Part shown: positions 14,067 through 15,416 of the stretch, one piece after another | Numbering within the stretch: position 1 is the first letter of the stretch | Layout of the letters: the number at the start of each line of letters is the position of its first letter | Source of the DNA: a candidate division CSSED10-310 bacterium | Lineage (GTDB): Bacteria; CSSED10-310; JAFGDC01 | Length of the DNA: 15,416 nt | Direction of reading: 5' to 3' | Assembly: GCA_016932295.1 (NCBI GenBank) | Contig: JAFGDC010000587.1 | Coordinates: 1-15,416 of the forward strand | Made by a program: the position numbers and the translations under genes | Notes under the pieces: generated by a model | What the model saw: only the letters and a program-made list of their open reading frames with translations | Told to the model about the DNA's origin: nothing | Database searches by the model: none

Positions 14067-14486
14067 ATGAGCATAGCCAGGCGGCTCTACCGGATCCTGC
14101 GGGCGGAGTTGGAAACGCTCCTGATGGATGAAGATCCGATGGGTTCGGTGGAAACCGATTACGAGTTCGAGGGCGCATTCATCGCCCGCGGGTACACCAA
14201 TCCGGCTGAATCCACTCCCCGGCGTCCAGCGCAAGCCTTCGTGGCTGGCGATTACTACCGCATCCTGGGAGTGCCCTATACCGCCACGCAGCAGGAAATC
14301 AAGGAGCGTTTCCACGAACTGGCGAAGCAGTACCATCCAGATCGCTCCGAAAATGGATCAGAGACCGACCACCGGCGTGATGAGCGGTTGATGCGAATGA
14401 TAAACGAGGCGTACAACTGCCTGCGCGATCCCGATAAAAGAGCGCGTTACAATCTGCGTTACCAGGCGAAGAGGTCACGATGGTAA
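14067..14486 (+). CDS. Small J-domain protein (DnaJ class III-like)
   Basis: A 139-residue protein with a J domain at about 62-131: DYYRILGVPYTATQQEIKER (62-81), the HPD motif that stimulates DnaK at 90-92, and NEAYNCLRDPDKRARYN (113-129). It lacks the glycine-rich region, zinc fingers and client domain of true DnaJ, so it is probably a specialised co-chaperone. The N-terminus, MSIARRLYRILRAELETLL (1-19), is an amphipathic helix of the kind seen at the start of PspA-type membrane-binding proteins; an acidic linker follows. The start has GAGG four bases upstream. Its stop overlaps the guaA start by 7 nt, so translation is probably coupled. A role in handling GMP synthase is possible but only positional. 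Confidence 0.88.
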   Translation: MSIARRLYRILRAELETLLMDEDPMGSVETDYEFEGAFIARGYTNPAESTPRRPAQAFVAGDYYRILGVPYTATQQEIKERFHELAKQYHPDRSENGSETDHRRDERLMRMINEAYNCLRDPDKRARYNLRYQAKRSRW

Positions 14487-15416
14487 AACACCGCCATGAA
14501 TCAGTGGTCATCCTCGATTTCGGCTCGCAGTACACGCAGTTGATCGCTCGCCGGGTTCGGGAAGCGGGTGTATTCAGCGAGATCCTACCCTATCACGCGC
14601 GGTGGCAGGATATCATGGTGCGGCCAGAGGTGAAGGGCGTGATACTGTCTGGCGGACCAGCGGGAGTCACCGGAGACAGTGCCCCGCTGCCTGATCACGA
14701 AGTCTTCTCCGGTGTACTCCCGGTACTGGGCATCTGCTATGGTTCACAGCTCATGGCGGCGCATTTCGGTGGCGAGGTGGCAGCGGCCAGAATCCGTGAA
14801 TACGGATTCGCCGAGTTGCGCTGCACCGACCCGGTCGATCCCCTGATCGGCAGGATATTCGCCGGTTCATCCACGCGAACGAGGGTCTGGATGAGTCATG
14901 GCGACACCATCACCAGGCTGCCGGCCGGCCTGCGGTCCACCGGCTCTACGGCGGCGGTGGCAAATGCGGTCATCCGGCACGACTCGCGCCCGTTGTTCGG
15001 TATTCAGTTCCATCCCGAAGTGGCTCATACCGAATGCGGATTGGATATCATCAAGGCGTTTCTTTTCGATATCTGTGGCTGCAGCGGCGACTGGACGCCG
15101 GGTCGTTTCACGGAGGAGGCGGTCGGGGAGATCCGGAACACCGTCGGTGAGGAGCGGGTGCTGTGCGCCTTGAGCGGCGGCGTCGACTCGTCGGTGGTGG
15201 CGGCGCTCCTGGAGCGCGCCATAGGTGATCGGGCTACCTGCGTGTTCGTAGACAATGGGCTCCTGCCCCTGGGTGAGGCCGAACGCGTAAAACGGCTCTT
15301 CGGGCGCGGCAAAGTCCGATTGGAGATGGTGGACGCCGCCATGCGCTTCCTCGACCGGCTGGTCGGGGTCACCGATCCGGAGCAGAAACGAAAAATTATC
15401 GGAGGCGAGTTCATCG
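14480..15416 (+). CDS. guaA: GMP synthase (glutamine-hydrolysing), partial at right edge
   Basis: The first 312 codons of GMP synthase, which converts XMP to GMP using ATP and glutamine. The class I glutamine amidotransferase domain (about 8-200) has the nucleophile Cys86 in GICYGSQ (84-90) and the His178/Glu180 pair in FGIQFHPE (173-180). The ATP pyrophosphatase domain begins near 207 and has the P-loop LSGGVDSS (231-238). The gene runs off the window before the dimerisation domain. The start at ATG 14480 has GAGGT at 14471-14475 and lies within the end of the J-domain gene. Together with IMP dehydrogenase it completes the two dedicated steps from IMP to GMP. Confidence 0.97.
   Translation, partial: MVKHRHESVVILDFGSQYTQLIARRVREAGVFSEILPYHARWQDIMVRPEVKGVILSGGPAGVTGDSAPLPDHEVFSGVLPVLGICYGSQLMAAHFGGEVAAARIREYGFAELRCTDPVDPLIGRIFAGSSTRTRVWMSHGDTITRLPAGLRSTGSTAAVANAVIRHDSRPLFGIQFHPEVAHTECGLDIIKAFLFDICGCSGDWTPGRFTEEAVGEIRNTVGEERVLCALSGGVDSSVVAALLERAIGDRATCVFVDNGLLPLGEAERVKRLFGRGKVRLEMVDAAMRFLDRLVGVTDPEQKRKIIGGEFI

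Noticed and set aside
13774..14178. 134-codon minus-strand open frame between guaB and the J-domain gene
   Set aside because: It overlaps the start of the J-domain gene, is rich in Pro and Arg as expected for antisense GC-rich DNA, and has no start signals.

Overview
The window reads as an ordinary stretch of a GC-rich, Gram-negative, probably anaerobic or microaerobic bacterial chromosome. The evidence is a complete chromosome-structure gene (smc), the guanine-nucleotide genes guaB and guaA, twin-arginine signals, polyferredoxins and an Rrf2-type regulator. There are no transposases, integrases, phage genes, tRNAs, rRNAs or CRISPR repeats. The SMC and iron-sulfur proteins resemble those of Desulfobacterota and related deltaproteobacterial lineages, but that placement is an impression from motifs, not a search.

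Layout. At the left edge is the first 25 codons of a minus-strand gene with a signal peptide and its own promoter (1-162). A GT87-type membrane glycosyltransferase follows (404-1783, +). It converges on a CPBP-family membrane protein (2550-1870, -), and a hairpin lies between the two. A long, partly AT-rich intergenic region (2551-3142) then leads into smc (3143-6763, +).

The most interesting block is 6802-9879. A good sigma70-like promoter followed by a 16-bp perfect palindrome drives a Tat-exported DUF362 protein. That gene is coupled by an ATGA overlap to a 509-residue protein that looks like NapH and NapG fused, with six cysteine motifs for [4Fe-4S] clusters and a second Tat-like segment inside the chain. 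An OsmC-type thiol peroxidase follows. The natural reading is a small membrane/periplasmic electron-transfer module of unknown substrate.

Convergent with osmC, and overlapping it by 30 nt, is a PLP enzyme of the D-cysteine desulfhydrase/ACC deaminase family (10914-9850, -). Next come a 72-residue five-cysteine protein (11293-11511), an Rrf2 regulator with three cysteines (11600-12004), IMP dehydrogenase (12168-13679), a small J-domain protein (14067-14486) and the first 312 codons of GMP synthase (14480 to the right edge). The last three make a guaB-J-guaA cluster for XMP and GMP synthesis, the J-domain gene overlapping guaA by 7 nt.

I did not find a clearly new defence, mobile or RNA system. 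The best leads are the DUF362/NapHG-fusion module and its palindromic operator, the CPBP protein with an altered catalytic motif, and the J-domain protein inside the gua cluster.
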